Assembly: GCA_033065855.1 (NCBI GenBank)
Contig: JAVXUO010000626.1
Span: 1 to 64,000, forward strand
Length of the DNA: 64,000 nt
From: Escallonia rubra
Taxonomy: Eukaryota > Streptophyta > Magnoliopsida > Escalloniales > Escalloniaceae
Direction of reading: 5' to 3'
Under the pieces are notes generated by a model. The model had not been told where the DNA came from, made no database searches, and saw nothing but the letters and a program-made list of their open reading frames with translations. The translations under genes were made by a program, and so were the position numbers. Positions 1 to 11,270 of the stretch are shown piece after piece. Position 1 is the stretch's first letter; every line of letters begins with the position of its first letter.

Positions 1-1097
1 TATATTTTTGAAAACCTTAGAAAGTATACTGTAACGTTGTAGTTTTGAGTTTGCTAATCATTTTTCTTCCTCAAAATGGTCAATATACAAAACTAGGATT
101 TGCTGAAAATTGTTGTTTCTAGAATTACTTATCAATCCATTGCCAAAACTTTTTATGCCGTTTCTGAGCATATTTGGGTAAAATGCAGAACCAAAAATCC
201 CATTATTTTTGTGAAACCTTAAATTTAGAATTTTCTGGACATGCGAATGGCCTCAAATGATTTTATTTTGAAAATAGGTTTTCGAATTAATTCGCATAGT
301 AAACGAAATTATTTTTAGCTGAAACTTTTAGAGTGATCTGATCTTACTGAGACGCTTGAGCGTCTAACATTTTGCAGCATTCTTGCCCCATTTTGTATAC
401 TTTTGAAGTAGGATCCGTAGCGCTCAATTTAAGGAGCGGATTAGGATTCTGAACAGAAAATTCCCAGAAAGGTCCTTTTTGTCTGGAAAATCCACCTAGC
501 CATTTAAAAGAGTGGTTTGAGTTATTTTTGGGGGTGTAGTAGTATGTTAGGCATTAGGGGTATTTTGGGTAATTTGGCACAAGTCCGGTTGCATTTTTGG
601 TAATTTCATGCACTTAGGGGAAATTTAGCAGGTAGGCATGATTGAGTGGGAATAAATAATATCGGTATAGTTTATTATTTAGATTCCGATAGACAAGAGC
701 TAGGGCAAGCTTGAGAATAAAAATCAGAACCGCATTTGCTATCCAAGTAAGTACCCTGCCATATTCCTCCTTATACCCTATTTGAAAACTTATATATTGT
801 ATACGTATTCTCAGTAAAAATGAAAGTTTTTGAAACACTTTTATTGCTCTATGTTCGTGGTAAATTGTTAATGAAAAACTGAAAAAAATGCCATGAAATT
901 GTTGTGTGAGTAACTGAATCATGATCGGTACATATGTGAGTAACTGTTTGTAACTATTTCCTTACCTGCGAATAAAAGATCAAGCGTGTTGGAAGCTCGT
1001 AACAACAAAGATCCTTCACTGGAAGTTTTGGGATACTTCTGACAGTATGTTCCCGAACCCACTACCTGTTACGTGGTAGATTTCTAAAGTTCTAACA
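1..1097 (+). repeat. LTR-like sequence ending at a primer-binding-site-like motif
   Basis: No coding potential is visible. The stretch around 180-300 (a tract around aaaatgcagaa followed by ttatttttg and attttctgg) resembles 34660-34730 and the arm units of the MULE at 20280-22030. The phrase 'gtattttgggtaatttgg' near 560 has the same flavour as those arms. The block ends in ...taaca at 1097 and is followed by TGGTATAAGAGC (1099-1110), one mismatch from the usual plant initiator-Met tRNA primer site. I infer the tail of a 5' LTR, cut by the window start. The family is uncertain: the downstream gag at 2338 is Copia-type, whereas the resemblance to other LTRs here is to chromovirus-type sequence. 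Confidence 0.35.
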
Positions 1098-1098
1098 T

Positions 1099-1110
1099 TG
1101 GTATAAGAGC
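1099..1110 (+). promoter_or_regulatory. Candidate retrotransposon primer binding site
   Basis: TGGTATAAGAGC differs at one base from TGGTATCAGAGC, the common plant LTR-retrotransposon site complementary to initiator Met tRNA. It directly follows a TAACA that could end an LTR. Confidence 0.4.
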
Positions 1111-2337
1111 ATGATTACTTATTGATTCACTTTCGAACATGCTAGTATAATTTACGTGCATGCTAAGATTTTTTCCCATACAAATAAATGAGACCCATCA
1201 AGGAATTTTTTTTGAACATGTTATTCTGAAAATTAATTATATGGTTTTGTTCCCCTATGCTTCAGGATGAACTCCATAAAATTTCATGATCATTGAGTGC
1301 AAAAATTTCATGATCATTGAGTGCACAGTTTGTGAGAAATCATGACTTTAATTTTTAGAAAATAATAGTTTTTTTTTTTTGAGTTTTTTTGCTCTCAAAT
1401 TCGGAATATGATATTTAGTTTTTATCATGATTGGTTAATTCAGAGTTAATCTATGTCGTTTAATTTTCCAACAATTTAAGCTTTTCGACGTTATAAATTA
1501 CACATTATCTGGCTTAAAAACGAGATAGATACGCGGCATGGCGGCTGTAAAAAAATTTAGGGTTTTTAGGAAGAAGACGAGCATGTGCGCCACGCGCCAA
1601 GCCGAGCAATGCACGCGCACAAGCCCAAATCGAAGCCACAACGCGCACGTGTGTTCTATACGCACACGCTCCAGAAGCTCCAGCTGCTACCCCAAGCATA
1701 CGGTGGCACATGAGGCTACTTTTTGGCCAGTTTTTACCCCACTGCCAGCAAGTGGAGCATCTGTTTGGTTTTCTAAATTTTCAATGGAGTGAAAATTACT
1801 TTTATACCCTCTGTGTGTATTTCTGTTTAATTTTAAAATGACTTTTTCTATAGAAATTTGCTTAAAAATTTATGGTATTTTTGAAATTAGCCAAAATATT
1901 TTTTATTTAAATTTATTTAAATATTTTTTAGCCAAAATAAATTTACGTTTATGTGTTTACTTTTGTTTTAAGAAAGTGTTTTTTAAAATAATTTATTGTG
2001 CGGCATCTCCAATTGTTTTATTGGAGTAGTTTGTCGCAAGATTCTCAGAGATGTTGTATTCTATTATTTTTTTGTATTTTTTCAGAAAGCCATGTAGGGG
2101 GATGTGAGATTGTACGCACGTTATTTGAATGAGAATTTTCTTAGCATAAGTTTTAGAATGCCAATAGGGCTCAATCGAGTCCTTGCACACCCTGTTGTAA
2201 GGTGCAACTTTATGTTGTTCTAAATTATCATGCGAATGATTTATTATATTGTGGATTATATGATATCAAGAAAAAAAAACTTATTGAAGATGTATAATTA
2301 ATGTCTTTTCCTTTGCGCAAACTAAAGTCGTGAACAA
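1111..2337. other. Non-coding leader or degraded sequence
   Basis: This lies between the candidate primer site and the Copia gag start. It is AT-rich except for a GC-richer stretch at about 1540-1770. It contains a 24-bp tandem duplication (about 1278-1325, core ttcatgatcattgagtgc). No gene, RNA or clear terminal repeat was recognised. Confidence 0.4.
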
Positions 2338-2394
2338 ATGGCCCCCAAGAATGTCATAGCTAACCTCTTTAAGGATGAGAAACTTAACAGAGAT
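2338..2394 (+). pseudogene. Copia gag, 5' fragment (continues at 18408)
   Basis: An ATG at 2338 opens a 19-codon frame with the N-terminal signature of plant Ty1/Copia gag (asparagine-valine-isoleucine, then LF-K-EKL). It is interrupted after the codons for N-R-D by an LTR. GAGAT at 2390-2394 recurs at 18403-18407, and the frame resumes immediately afterwards with N-Y-E-V. The two pieces are therefore one gag gene split by a 16-kb nested insertion. In Copia elements gag is the N-terminal part of the single polyprotein and forms the virus-like particle. Confidence 0.7.
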
Positions 2395-3461
2395 TGTAAC
2401 GCGCCCGAATTTTTGGAGCGTTAATATCAAATAAATAAAGTCAGAAAACCTCAAAAATATCACAGAGTCTCCCAAGTGGTCACTCAGAGCATCTATTAAT
2501 CAATCCCAAAGATACATCAATAGATGCCATAGCAGCCTAAAGATTTTATAAAATCCAAATTACTCTGACACGGAGTTCCAAAATAAAGTCTAAGCAAATT
2601 CAACTTGTCTTAATTATTCCATCTAAAAATGCTAATACTGAAAAAGAGAAAAAAAATAGCTAGCTCTGAGTCATATAGCTAACCTTGTAATCCAATTTCA
2701 CCTACTGATCACCTGAAAGGAAAACAATAAGGGAGTGAGCCAAATGCCCAGTAAGGTCAATCAACAGACTAACAAAAAAAGATACAAAATGCCTGAGAAA
2801 ATGAAATTGCGAACATACAGAATTTTTTAGGGAACATATACATAAAAGAATTTCGAAATGTCAAAATATTTATATTTTTTTTGTACAGAGACGAATACTA
2901 GAGAGCCATTCAGAATAAGGTCACGCATGTCATAACTGACACGTGAAACCAGATTCAGAAAATAAGATCGCGATCTCTAGCTCATCCCATTGAGTTAGCC
3001 CACGTTCCAATCCACGTGGGTAAGTCAGAAACAGAAAAGTCAGAAACATGTGACATGGCTCACAGGAATGATTCAATAGTTTACCGTGAAGCCAAGAAGC
3101 AGTCTAGACAAAGTGAACTAATGGGTCTCTTCCGTAAGTTACACAAAGTGATACGATGCAAAGATAAACAGATATTTACAACCAATTCAAGTACGATATC
3201 TTAGACGATTTTAGAACTCGCTCAATATTGGACTTAAACGAAGAGGACCAAACGACAGACTCAACAAAATTTAAATTGCGAGAAATATGCGAGTAACACG
3301 ACTAACCGAAGAATTGGGCACAAAAACATACAACTAAAACTAGAGTAACGGATATGTGGCGACAAACCATACCAAAAATCCAAAGAATTGAAATTCTGCT
3401 TTTGCCATCGAAAAGGTACAAGATCAAAAGAAGGTTTACTAAATAATAATGCATAATAATG

Positions 3462-3861
3462 TGTTGTGGAGAGAATTCAGGACGCGCTTCGTAAATAGAC
3501 ATGCACAGCAAAACCAACACCGGTGACTCGCCAGAAGGATTTTCGACGGGAATCTCTGATGATTAAGTCAGAATATGTTTGAGACTTGATAAAGTGTAAG
3601 TTTTAACTCTCTTACCTTTTTGACATATTCTTCCCCACTTCTTTTATAGTGTTCCCAGCTTAGTGGGGAGTTATTTCTGTTTAATTATGGGGTTATCAGA
3701 TTAATGGGGGGGTTACTCCTCATTAGTGTCTGGTTAATACCCCGGAGTTACTCCTTGAGTAATTCATCTTTACTCACTTCCATTAATGGTGTGGCAGTTT
3801 TGATGCGTCTGGATGAGGACACGTGTCTTCATCTTATAGGTGGTGTTTTTCCTCTACATCA
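3462..3861 (-). repeat. 3' LTR of Tat element 1
   Basis: This 400-bp LTR runs from TGTTGTGGAGAG to CTCTACATCA as read on the plus strand. It pairs with 13039-13441 and is preceded by TSD TAATG. Confidence 0.93.
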
Positions 3862-3880
3862 CTTGCCCCCGATTTCATGT
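3862..3880 (-). promoter_or_regulatory. Polypurine tract of Tat element 1
   Basis: On the minus strand a purine-rich run (AAATCGGGGGCAAG) directly abuts the 3' LTR. This is the position where plus-strand DNA synthesis is primed. Confidence 0.6.
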
Positions 3881-4022
3881 TCGGAGAATGTGGAATTGTA
3901 GATGGTAGATTTCATCAGCTTTTCTACTTATGTTTATCATGTAGTAGTACAATGAAGGGCCCTTCTATTCGGTTTGATAAAAAAAAAGGGTCATTGTTTT
4001 GGCTAAGTGAAAAAGCATCAGA

Positions 4023-4806
4023 TGTTCGTCTACTCGGTTTGGGTGTTCGTCTGCTCGGCTTGGCCGAGTAGAAGCACTTTGGGTGCTCGTCTACTTGGCT
4101 TGGCCGAGTAGAGGCATGTTAAGTGCTCGTCTACTCGGCTTGACCGAGTAGAGGCACCTTGGGAGTTCGTCTGCTCGGCTTGGCCGAGTAGAGGCATGTT
4201 AAGTGCTCGTCTACTCGGCTTGACCGAGTAGAGGCATGTACGTGCTCGTCTACTTGGCTTGGCCGAGTAGAGGCATGTAAGGTGCTCGTCTACTCAGCTT
4301 GGTGCTCGTCTACTCGGCTTGGCCGAGTGGAGGCATGGCGAGGGTGCTCGTCTACTCGGCTTGGTCGAGTAGAGGCATGGAAGGTGCTCGTCTACTCGGC
4401 TTGGCCGAGTAGAGGCATGAAAGGTGCTCGTCTACTCGGCTTGGCCGAGTAGAGGCGTGTTACGTGCTCGGCTACTCGGCTTGGCCGAGTAGAGGCGTGG
4501 TACGTGCTCGTCTACTCGGCTTGGCCGAGTAGAGGCATAGAAGGTGCTCGTCTACTCGGCTTGGTACGTGCTGGTCTACTCGGCTTGGCCGAATAGAGGC
4601 GTGGTACGTGCTCGTCTACTCGGATTGGCCGAGTAGAGGCATGTACGTGCTCGTCTACTTGGCTTGGCCGAGTAGAGGCATGTAAGGTGCTCGTCAGCCG
4701 AGTAGAGGCATGGTACGTGCTCATCTACTCGGCTTGGCCGAGTAGAGGCATGGTACGTGCTTGGCCGAGTAGAGGCATAGAAGGTGCTCGTCTACTCGGC
4801 TCCATA
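4023..4806. repeat. Palindromic ~41-bp minisatellite of Tat element 1
   Basis: About 18 degenerate copies of a unit of roughly 41 bp. The core is a perfect inverted repeat, arms CTACTCGGC and GCCGAGTAG around the loop TTG, followed by 'aggcatg..gtgctcgt'. Several units are truncated to half-palindromes (near 4300, 4560, 4690 and 4755). The array lies between the 3' LTR and the promoter of the antisense gene. The second Tat element has the same core in the same place (46583-47231). Short open frames across it simply reflect the repeat. Confidence 0.92.
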
Positions 4807-4883
4807 AATTCTCATCTACTCGGACACGTTTTGTTTATCGTCGTGGGGTAAACGGGTAATTTCGCCCCCCGGTAAATTCATCG

Positions 4884-4960
4884 GATCATGCCACGTGTCT
4901 AGGGTGTTTCAACGGTCATGGAATCTTACCCATTGGATGAGTCTTTCATGTCTATATAAG
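4884..4960 (+). promoter_or_regulatory. Promoter of the antisense gene: G-box and TATA box
   Basis: TGCCACGTGTCTAGGGT contains a G-box (CACGTG, 4892-4897). A TATA box lies in tctatataagggg (TATATAAG, 4953-4960). Exactly 55 bases separate them. The same two motifs with the same 55-base spacing lie on the minus strand upstream of the homologous gene in element 2. The ATG is at 5127, so the 5' UTR would be about 140 nt. Plant G-boxes bind bZIP or bHLH factors; that this one does is inference. Confidence 0.65.
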
Positions 4961-5126
4961 GGGTAGAAAGTTTCTTTTCCTTTTACCCACATACTTTTCA
5001 TCTCTTGAGTGGAGTCGAGAGAGGCGATTTCCTTGGGCTTTCGAAGATTTCTGAGTTTTGAAGATCTTCAGTTTCATCAAGTAAGCTTCAAACTTTTTTA
5101 AAATCTTTAGCTTTTGATCTGAAATT

Positions 5127-7196
5127 ATGTCTAATGAAGATGAAGAATGTGTTTTTGTTCCTAACGTCGACGCTCAAGGTGTCAGCGTAGAACCTACTTT
5201 TGACCCCCTATTTTTGGAAACTGGTGTTCCTCTGGTTCCCTTCCAGGAGCCGAGGGGAGTCCCTGCGAAAGAGGTTTTGAGGGAGAGCGCACAATCTCCT
5301 AAACCTTTTGACGCGCATACCCTTAGGAGCAAACTCAGCAGCTATGACTTAAGACTTCGTCGGGAGCGTTGTGATATTCCTCCCATGTTGAAACTTAGGC
5401 TTCTCGAAGAGGACGAAGCAGCTAACATGGCCACCATTGATGAAATTGGTGTTTATTGGGATATGTTTATCAACGGCTTTAGGGTTCCTCTCCATCCTTT
5501 TTTTTATTAGAGTCTTGAACCTATATGGCCTTGCACCGGGCCAATTTTCCCCTCATGCGTGGCGGTTTATGAGTTTTTTTATATATCAATGTCATAAACT
5601 TGGTTTGAGGCCCAGAGTTAGGGTATTCAGATGGTTCTTCACCATATGCATAATCACCAAACAAGTAGGTTGGTATTTCTTAAGTCGGCGCCTAAAAGCC
5701 GAAGCGAACTTATTTCCCCATCCATCGTCGTCCAACCATAACTGGAAGGAGAGGTTTCCGTTTGTTAAACTGCCTAAGTCTCAACAGAAGGAAGTTTGTA
5801 ACGAGTGGCTAGCCGAGTGTGATACTAGATTATGTAATAAATTAAAGGAAAAAGATTTGTCGGAGACTGACCTCGAGCATATTGAGAAGCTCAAAGAAGT
5901 TGCGTCCTTAGAGTCCAGATATCCTCTGAGATACGCTCAACTTTGTGAATGCGGCATCATCTTTCCCCCTGAACCTCAAGATTTCGACGAGGAGGAAGAA
6001 TAGGGCGAGAACGACCCTGGTAAATGTTCTTACCAGAGCCTGCGCACTGAATCTTTTAATGGTGCCTTACTTTTGCTCTGTGTGCAGGAAATATGTCGTC
6101 GCAAGAACAAGGGGATCCTCCGTTGTTTAATTCCCAAGGGGTGTTGGGAGACATTATTCCCGATGAATTGGCCTCCATTCGGCGTTGAAGAGGAGGAAAT
6201 GCAAGACTTAGACTTTGATACGCTGGTTTCTGGGCCTCAAGCAAAGGAGATTCCACTGCAAGTGGAAGAGTTCGTTCTTGGCTTGTCTACGATAGACAAG
6301 TCTAAAGAAGCTCCGAGGAAAAGAAAAGCATATGGCCGAGGAGGGAGTAGAGCTACGTCGTCTTCTGTTCGGGCTGACGTTCCTCATCGTCCTGCCTGGG
6401 GCATATCTGTTGAGGAGTCAGTCTTCAAGTCTCCTCGTACAGCATGGGACTGGTCTCGTCACGCAATCATTCCTATGGATCGCAAGACATTATCTGCTTA
6501 CGGTGTTGCTGATACAGGGAATGGCATGGTCCAACTTATGTCGCAGGTTTGATTTCTTCTCTTTAATTTCTATGTCAAAAGCTCCAGTGTTTAACTTCTT
6601 TTGTTATGCAGGCTATGGCGCAAGTGCAGATTGGCGCGGAGAAGCTTATTGCCGTAGACAAGGTCTTGGATGAGGAACAAAAGAAGGTAATGGTGGAGAA
6701 TAACTGTCGTAGGGAGGCCGAGAAGAAAGTTGATGACCTGAGCAAGAAGGTAGAGCGACTGGAACTGGCTAATGCGGGGTTAACTGCTCAAATCGAACAA
6801 TCAGAGGCCGAGAAGTCGACAGTGGCACTTCAGGAGGTGCAGATGTTTAAGAAATCCAAGAATTTTATGGATCAGCGCTTCCCTGATTCGAAAAGGGCTC
6901 TTGTGCATGGCTATAACGACTGCAAGACTGATATTCACAAAGACCATCATGAGTTTGATTTGAGCCTTTATGAGCATAAGTGTGCCCGTGAGATAGCTGT
7001 GGATGACGCTATTCGGGCAGAAGAGGCTGAACGAAGGAAATATGCAAGTTCATGTGCAATAGCTAGTCCTTCTGTTGGCCGATCGCTAGGTGCATCCAGG
7101 TCAACTTCCAGGACAGTTTCCAGGCAGCAGTCTTTGGCCGAGGCTCAGATTCGGGAGACGGGGATGCCCGAGGGTGCGACCGATCAGGATGAATAG
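5127..7196 (+). pseudogene. Antisense Tat gene, PF04195-like domain plus coiled coil, three exons (broken)
   Basis: The exons are 5127-6019, 6088-6546 and 6612-7196, with GT-AG introns of 68 and 65 nt (6020-6087, 6547-6611). Exon 1 encodes the domain annotated in plants as 'putative gypsy type transposon', recognisable by GFRVPLHPFF, YGLAPGQFSPHAWR and the KQVGWYFLSRR region. Exon 2 has an acidic stretch, then R-P-A-W-G and W-D-W-S motifs. Exon 3 is a Lys/Glu-rich coiled coil with a Ser-rich tail. Compared with element 2 it has an extra T in a T-run near 5507 (frameshift), an in-frame TAG at 6001, and a 2-base deletion near 6185. It lies opposite to gag-pol and is driven by its own promoter. 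The protein's function is unknown to me; the coiled coil suggests an oligomer. Confidence 0.8.
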
Positions 7197-7485
7197 TCTA
7201 GTTTCCTCTGTTCTAGACTTAATTTTAGGGGACTCTTCTTTTGTTGCCTTGATGTAGTTGACTCAATTTCTAATATATTCAAGGTCTTATCTACTTTTGC
7301 CAAATTCTCTTGTATTCATAGTAGAAGATAAGTACATCAATGGCAATATAAATCTGAAGAGAAAAAAGGAAAAGCTAAGGCTGTGCAAAGCCGTAAAACT
7401 TCGTAACATAGTGGGCTATCTAAGCATGAGCAGGATCAAAAAATCAAGTATAGATGAGATATGTATGGGCCCTTTTTGATCTTGC
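7197..7485. other. Spacer between the antisense gene and the integrase 3' end
   Basis: About 290 bp between two convergent reading frames inside element 1. The ORF at 7258-7479 has no recognisable motif. The stretch probably holds the 3' UTR and polyadenylation signals of both transcripts; I see AATAAA-like A/T tracts but nothing decisive. Confidence 0.4.
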
Positions 7486-10059
7486 TCATGCGTAGTATCG
7501 CCGTAAATTGGTAGCATTCCACGTTCGTGGGATACTTTTTCCATTCAAATGCTCCAAGTGATATGAGCCAGGACCACCATACTTGGTCACACGATAAGGG
7601 CCTTCCCAGTTCGGTGACAGCTTACCGATGGCATCGCGAGGGGTCAAGGCTTCTACTCGGCGAAGGACGAGGTCTCCAATGCGGAAAGCACGAGGGCGAA
7701 TGCGTCGATTGTGATATCTGGCCACACGTTGCTGATATGCGGCTAGTCGCAGCTGTGCTTGATCCCTTTGTTCGTCTAAGAGGTCGAGATTGCAACGCAA
7801 CGCTTCGTCGTTCGCGTTAGGTTCATAAGTGAGTAGACGAAGAGAGGGTAGACCAATCTCAACCGGGATTAGTGCTTCCGTGCCAAAGGCCAAGTTGAAG
7901 GGAGTTTCGCCTGTTGGGTTCCTTGTTGTTGTTCGGTAAGCCCAAAGGATCTTATGGAGTTCGTCAACCCAAAGTCCTTTCGCACCATCGAGCTTCTTTT
8001 TTAGACCTTGGAGGAGGGTACGATTGGTTACCTCCGTCTGGCCGTTTGTCTATGGGTGAGCCACGGAAGTGAAACGTTGCTCGATTGATAAATTAGCGCA
8101 AAACGCACGAAAGGTGTGGTTGTCGAATTGTTTTCCATTGTCGGTGATGAGCACACGAGGGATTCCAAAACGACAGACAACCGAGCGCCATAAGAAGTCT
8201 TCATACTTCTGCTCTGTGATAGAGGATAGGGCTTCGGCTTCCACCCATTTAGTGAAATAATCAATAGCAACGATTAAAAATTTCCGTTGGGCTGAAGCCG
8301 GGGGAAAAGGTCCCAATATATCCATGCCCCACATGGCAAAGGGAATAGGACTGCTCAAAGTAGTCAATGCGGTAGGAGCAAGCTTTGGCACAAGCGAGAA
8401 CCGTTGACAAGCATCACATTTTTTTGTGTGCTCCAGCGTGTCTTGCTGCATTGTCGGCCAGTAATAGCCTTGACGAAGGATTTTGTGTGCTAGGGCTTTC
8501 CCTCCTAAGTGTTGACCACATATTCCCTCATGCACCTCGCGCAGAGCGTAAGTGGCTTCGGTAGGGGTAAGGCAGCGCAGATAGGGGAGCGTAAAAGATC
8601 TTTTGTACAGCACGTCATCAATAATCGTGTAGCGGGCTGCGCGCGAAATGATCCCTCGAGCTTGCTTTCGATCGGTTGGCAGGATGCCATTCGCAAGATA
8701 ATACTTAATTGGGTCCATCCATGATGGTTCGTGCTCGGCCTGCATGACCTCACAATCATTAATACTTGGTGTGTGGATGAGTTCCAAGTGAACGGTTCGG
8801 CTAAGCCCAGATTGGTCGAGGGACGCTAAATGTGAAAGTGCGTCAGCTGATGCATTGTCTTCTCGGCTGACTTGAGTGATGTTGAAATACGTCTTTGCAA
8901 GCCTTTTGGCTTTCTGGGGGTATTCAGCCATCTTTGCGCCTCGTGCTTCATACTCTCCAGAAAGCTGCTTGACGACCAGCTGTGAATCGCTATGGGCATG
9001 AAGTGCTTCTGCTCGCATAGCCTTTGCAAGGTACATCCCCGCAATAAGAGCCTCGTATTCGGCTTCATTGTTTGAAGCGGGAAAGTCGAATCGTAAGGCA
9101 TATTCAACGACGAGGTTTTCAGGACCACGAAGGATTAAACCAGCTCCACTTCCGTTTGCATTAGAAGAACCATCCACATGGAGGATCCAGGTGAAAGGCC
9201 TCTCCTGCTGGGGTAGCTGCTCCTCGTCTTCGATGGGCAGAGTACACTCAACAATGACGTCGGCGAGGGCTTGACCTTTGATAGAAGGTCGTGGCTTATA
9301 GTGGATGTCGAACTCCCCGAGTTCAATGGACCACGGGACCAGTCGTCCTGAGACATCATGCTTATGGAGTATTCGCCGTAAAGGCTTGTCCGTAAGAACT
9401 GTTATGGAGTGAGACTGAAAGCATGGTCGAAGCTTGCGAGCTGCTCTCAAGAGAGTGAAATCCAGTTTTTCAGTATCTGGATAACGCAACTCAGCACCTT
9501 GTAGTACTTTGCTCACATAGTATATAGGGAGCTGCTTACTATTCTGGTTACGGACAAGCACCGCACTTACAGCCGACTCTGCTTTGGCCAAATACAAGAA
9601 GAGCTCTTCTCCAGCAAGTGGTTTGGATAGGAGCGGGGGCGCCGTCAGATACTCTTTCAAGGCTTCGAAGGAATTTTGGCACTCGGCGGTCCACTCGAAG
9701 TTTCTAATGTTCTTCAAAGCTTTGAAGAAAGGTAAACATCTCTCAGCAGGCTTAGCGAGAAATCTGCGAAGTGCCGCTATACGTCCAGTTAGTATCTGCA
9801 CCTCCTTCACTCTCTTCGGAGCGGTCATGTCTTGTATAGCCTTGATCTTTTCAGGATTGGCCTCTATCCCTCTGTATGAGACCATGAAGCCTAAGAACTT
9901 GCCTGAAGAGACCCCGAATACACACTTGGCCGGATTGAGCCGCATCTTGTACTTGCGCAAGAGATTAAAACATTCCTCAAGGTTGGCAATGTGATCAGCT
10001 GCACAAAAGCTTTTGATGAGCATGTTGTCGACATAAACTTCCATGGTTTTACCTAGCAA
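7486..10059 (-). pseudogene. Tat element 1 pol: RT C-terminus, RNase H and integrase
   Basis: Read from 10059 down. The RT palm/thumb includes the Y-V-D-N segment where active RTs have Y-V-D-D, so a catalytic aspartate is replaced by Asn. A Gypsy RNase H (L..DKPLRRIL) follows, then a second archaeal-type RNase H (DGSSN, GSGAGLIL, NNEAEYEAL, DSQLVVKQL, ADALS). The integrase has an H-H-C-C finger (ending CDACQRF), catalytic D in WGMDILGPFP and D in ITDNGKQFD. An in-frame TAG at 8050-8052 cuts the frame after SVAHP. The same frame then continues open to 7486 with the integrase C-terminus (RVEALTPRDAIGKLSPNWEGPYRV). The segment joins the upstream RT by a 1-base deletion near 10056. Confidence 0.88.
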
Positions 10060-11270
10060 GGCTTAAATATCTTATCAACAAGCCGTTGGTAGGTGGCACC
10101 TGCGTTCTTCAAGCCGAAAGGCATGACTTTGTAACAAAAGAGACCTTCGTTGGTAATGAAGGCCATTTTTTCCACATCGTCGTCGTGCATGCGAATCTGA
10201 TTATAACCGGAGAAGGCATCCATGAAGCTGAGCAACTCATGCCCCGAAGTTGCATCTATCAGAGTGTCGATGCGAGGCAGAGGGTAGCTGTCTTTGGGGC
10301 AAGCCTTGTTCAAATCAGTGTAGTCAATGCATATTCTCCACTTGTTCGTCCCAGCCTTTGGAACCATGACTACATTAGCCACCCATGCCGGATAGTCGAT
10401 TTCAGTAATGAACTTTGCTTTTAGGAGCTTGTCGACCTCTTGCTTGATGATCGCTTGCCTTTCCGGTGCGAAAGATCACTTTTTTCTATTTCACCGATTT
10501 ACAACGTGGATCAACTGAGAGGCGATGGGTCATTACAGAGGATCTATTCCTGGCATATCTGGGGCGCTCCATGCGAAGACATCCGCATTTGAGTGAAGGA
10601 ATGATACCAGTCTACCACGAAGAGCTGGCTCCAGCGTGGAGCCTATCTTTAACTGGTGACTCTCGTCTGCTCCTAGTGTTATGGCGACAAGTTCTTCCAC
10701 CGGCTTAGCTCACCTGAAAGTATGTTCGTCGCGCTGGTCTTCAATGGCGAGCGCCTCCTCTCCCTTGCATGAAGCCATGTAACACTTGCGTGCTATAGAT
10801 TGATCTCCCTTTGCTACCCCTATTCCGTTAGGAGTTGGGAATTTTATACACAGGTGGAACGTCACGGCTATAGCTTGCAATTTGTTGAGGCCCACTCGCC
10901 CTAGTATTCCATTATAGGCTGACTTGATCTTGACGACCAGGAAGTCGATTGATTGCGTAGCTTGAAGCGGGTATGATCCGGCGAGTACAGTGAGGGGGAT
11001 TACTCCTTCCACTGGCGCGGATGCTCCCGTAAAGCCATACAGTGGCGAGGAGACCGGACGGATTCGTTCTCTCGATATCTTCATTTGGGAGAATGCTTCC
11101 TCAAAGAGAATGTCCGCGGAGCTTCCTGTGTCCACTAAGATGCGTTTGATGACATACGCATCTATTTGGAGGGAGATAACCAGAGCGTCATCATGCGGTG
11201 TAATGACTTATTCGAGATCCGCATCATCGAAACTTATTGTGGCAGGGGCCTTTGGGAGCTTGGCTGGTCC
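10053..11270 (-). pseudogene. Tat element 1 protease and N-terminal RT
   Basis: An aspartic protease with the catalytic DTGSSADIL motif (around 11130) is followed by the RT fingers/palm ([56 protein letters not shown]) ending near 10053. Breaks relative to element 2 are a TAA upstream of the protease motif (about 11207), TGA at 10710, a 1-base deletion near 10545 offset by a 1-base insertion near 10480, and a TAG between them. It would process the polyprotein and copy RNA to cDNA if intact; it is not. Confidence 0.85.

Noticed and set aside
4023-4806. Repeat-spacer-repeat pattern that could be mistaken for a CRISPR array
   Set aside because: Repeats are contiguous with no unique spacers, lie inside a plant retrotransposon and recur in a second element.
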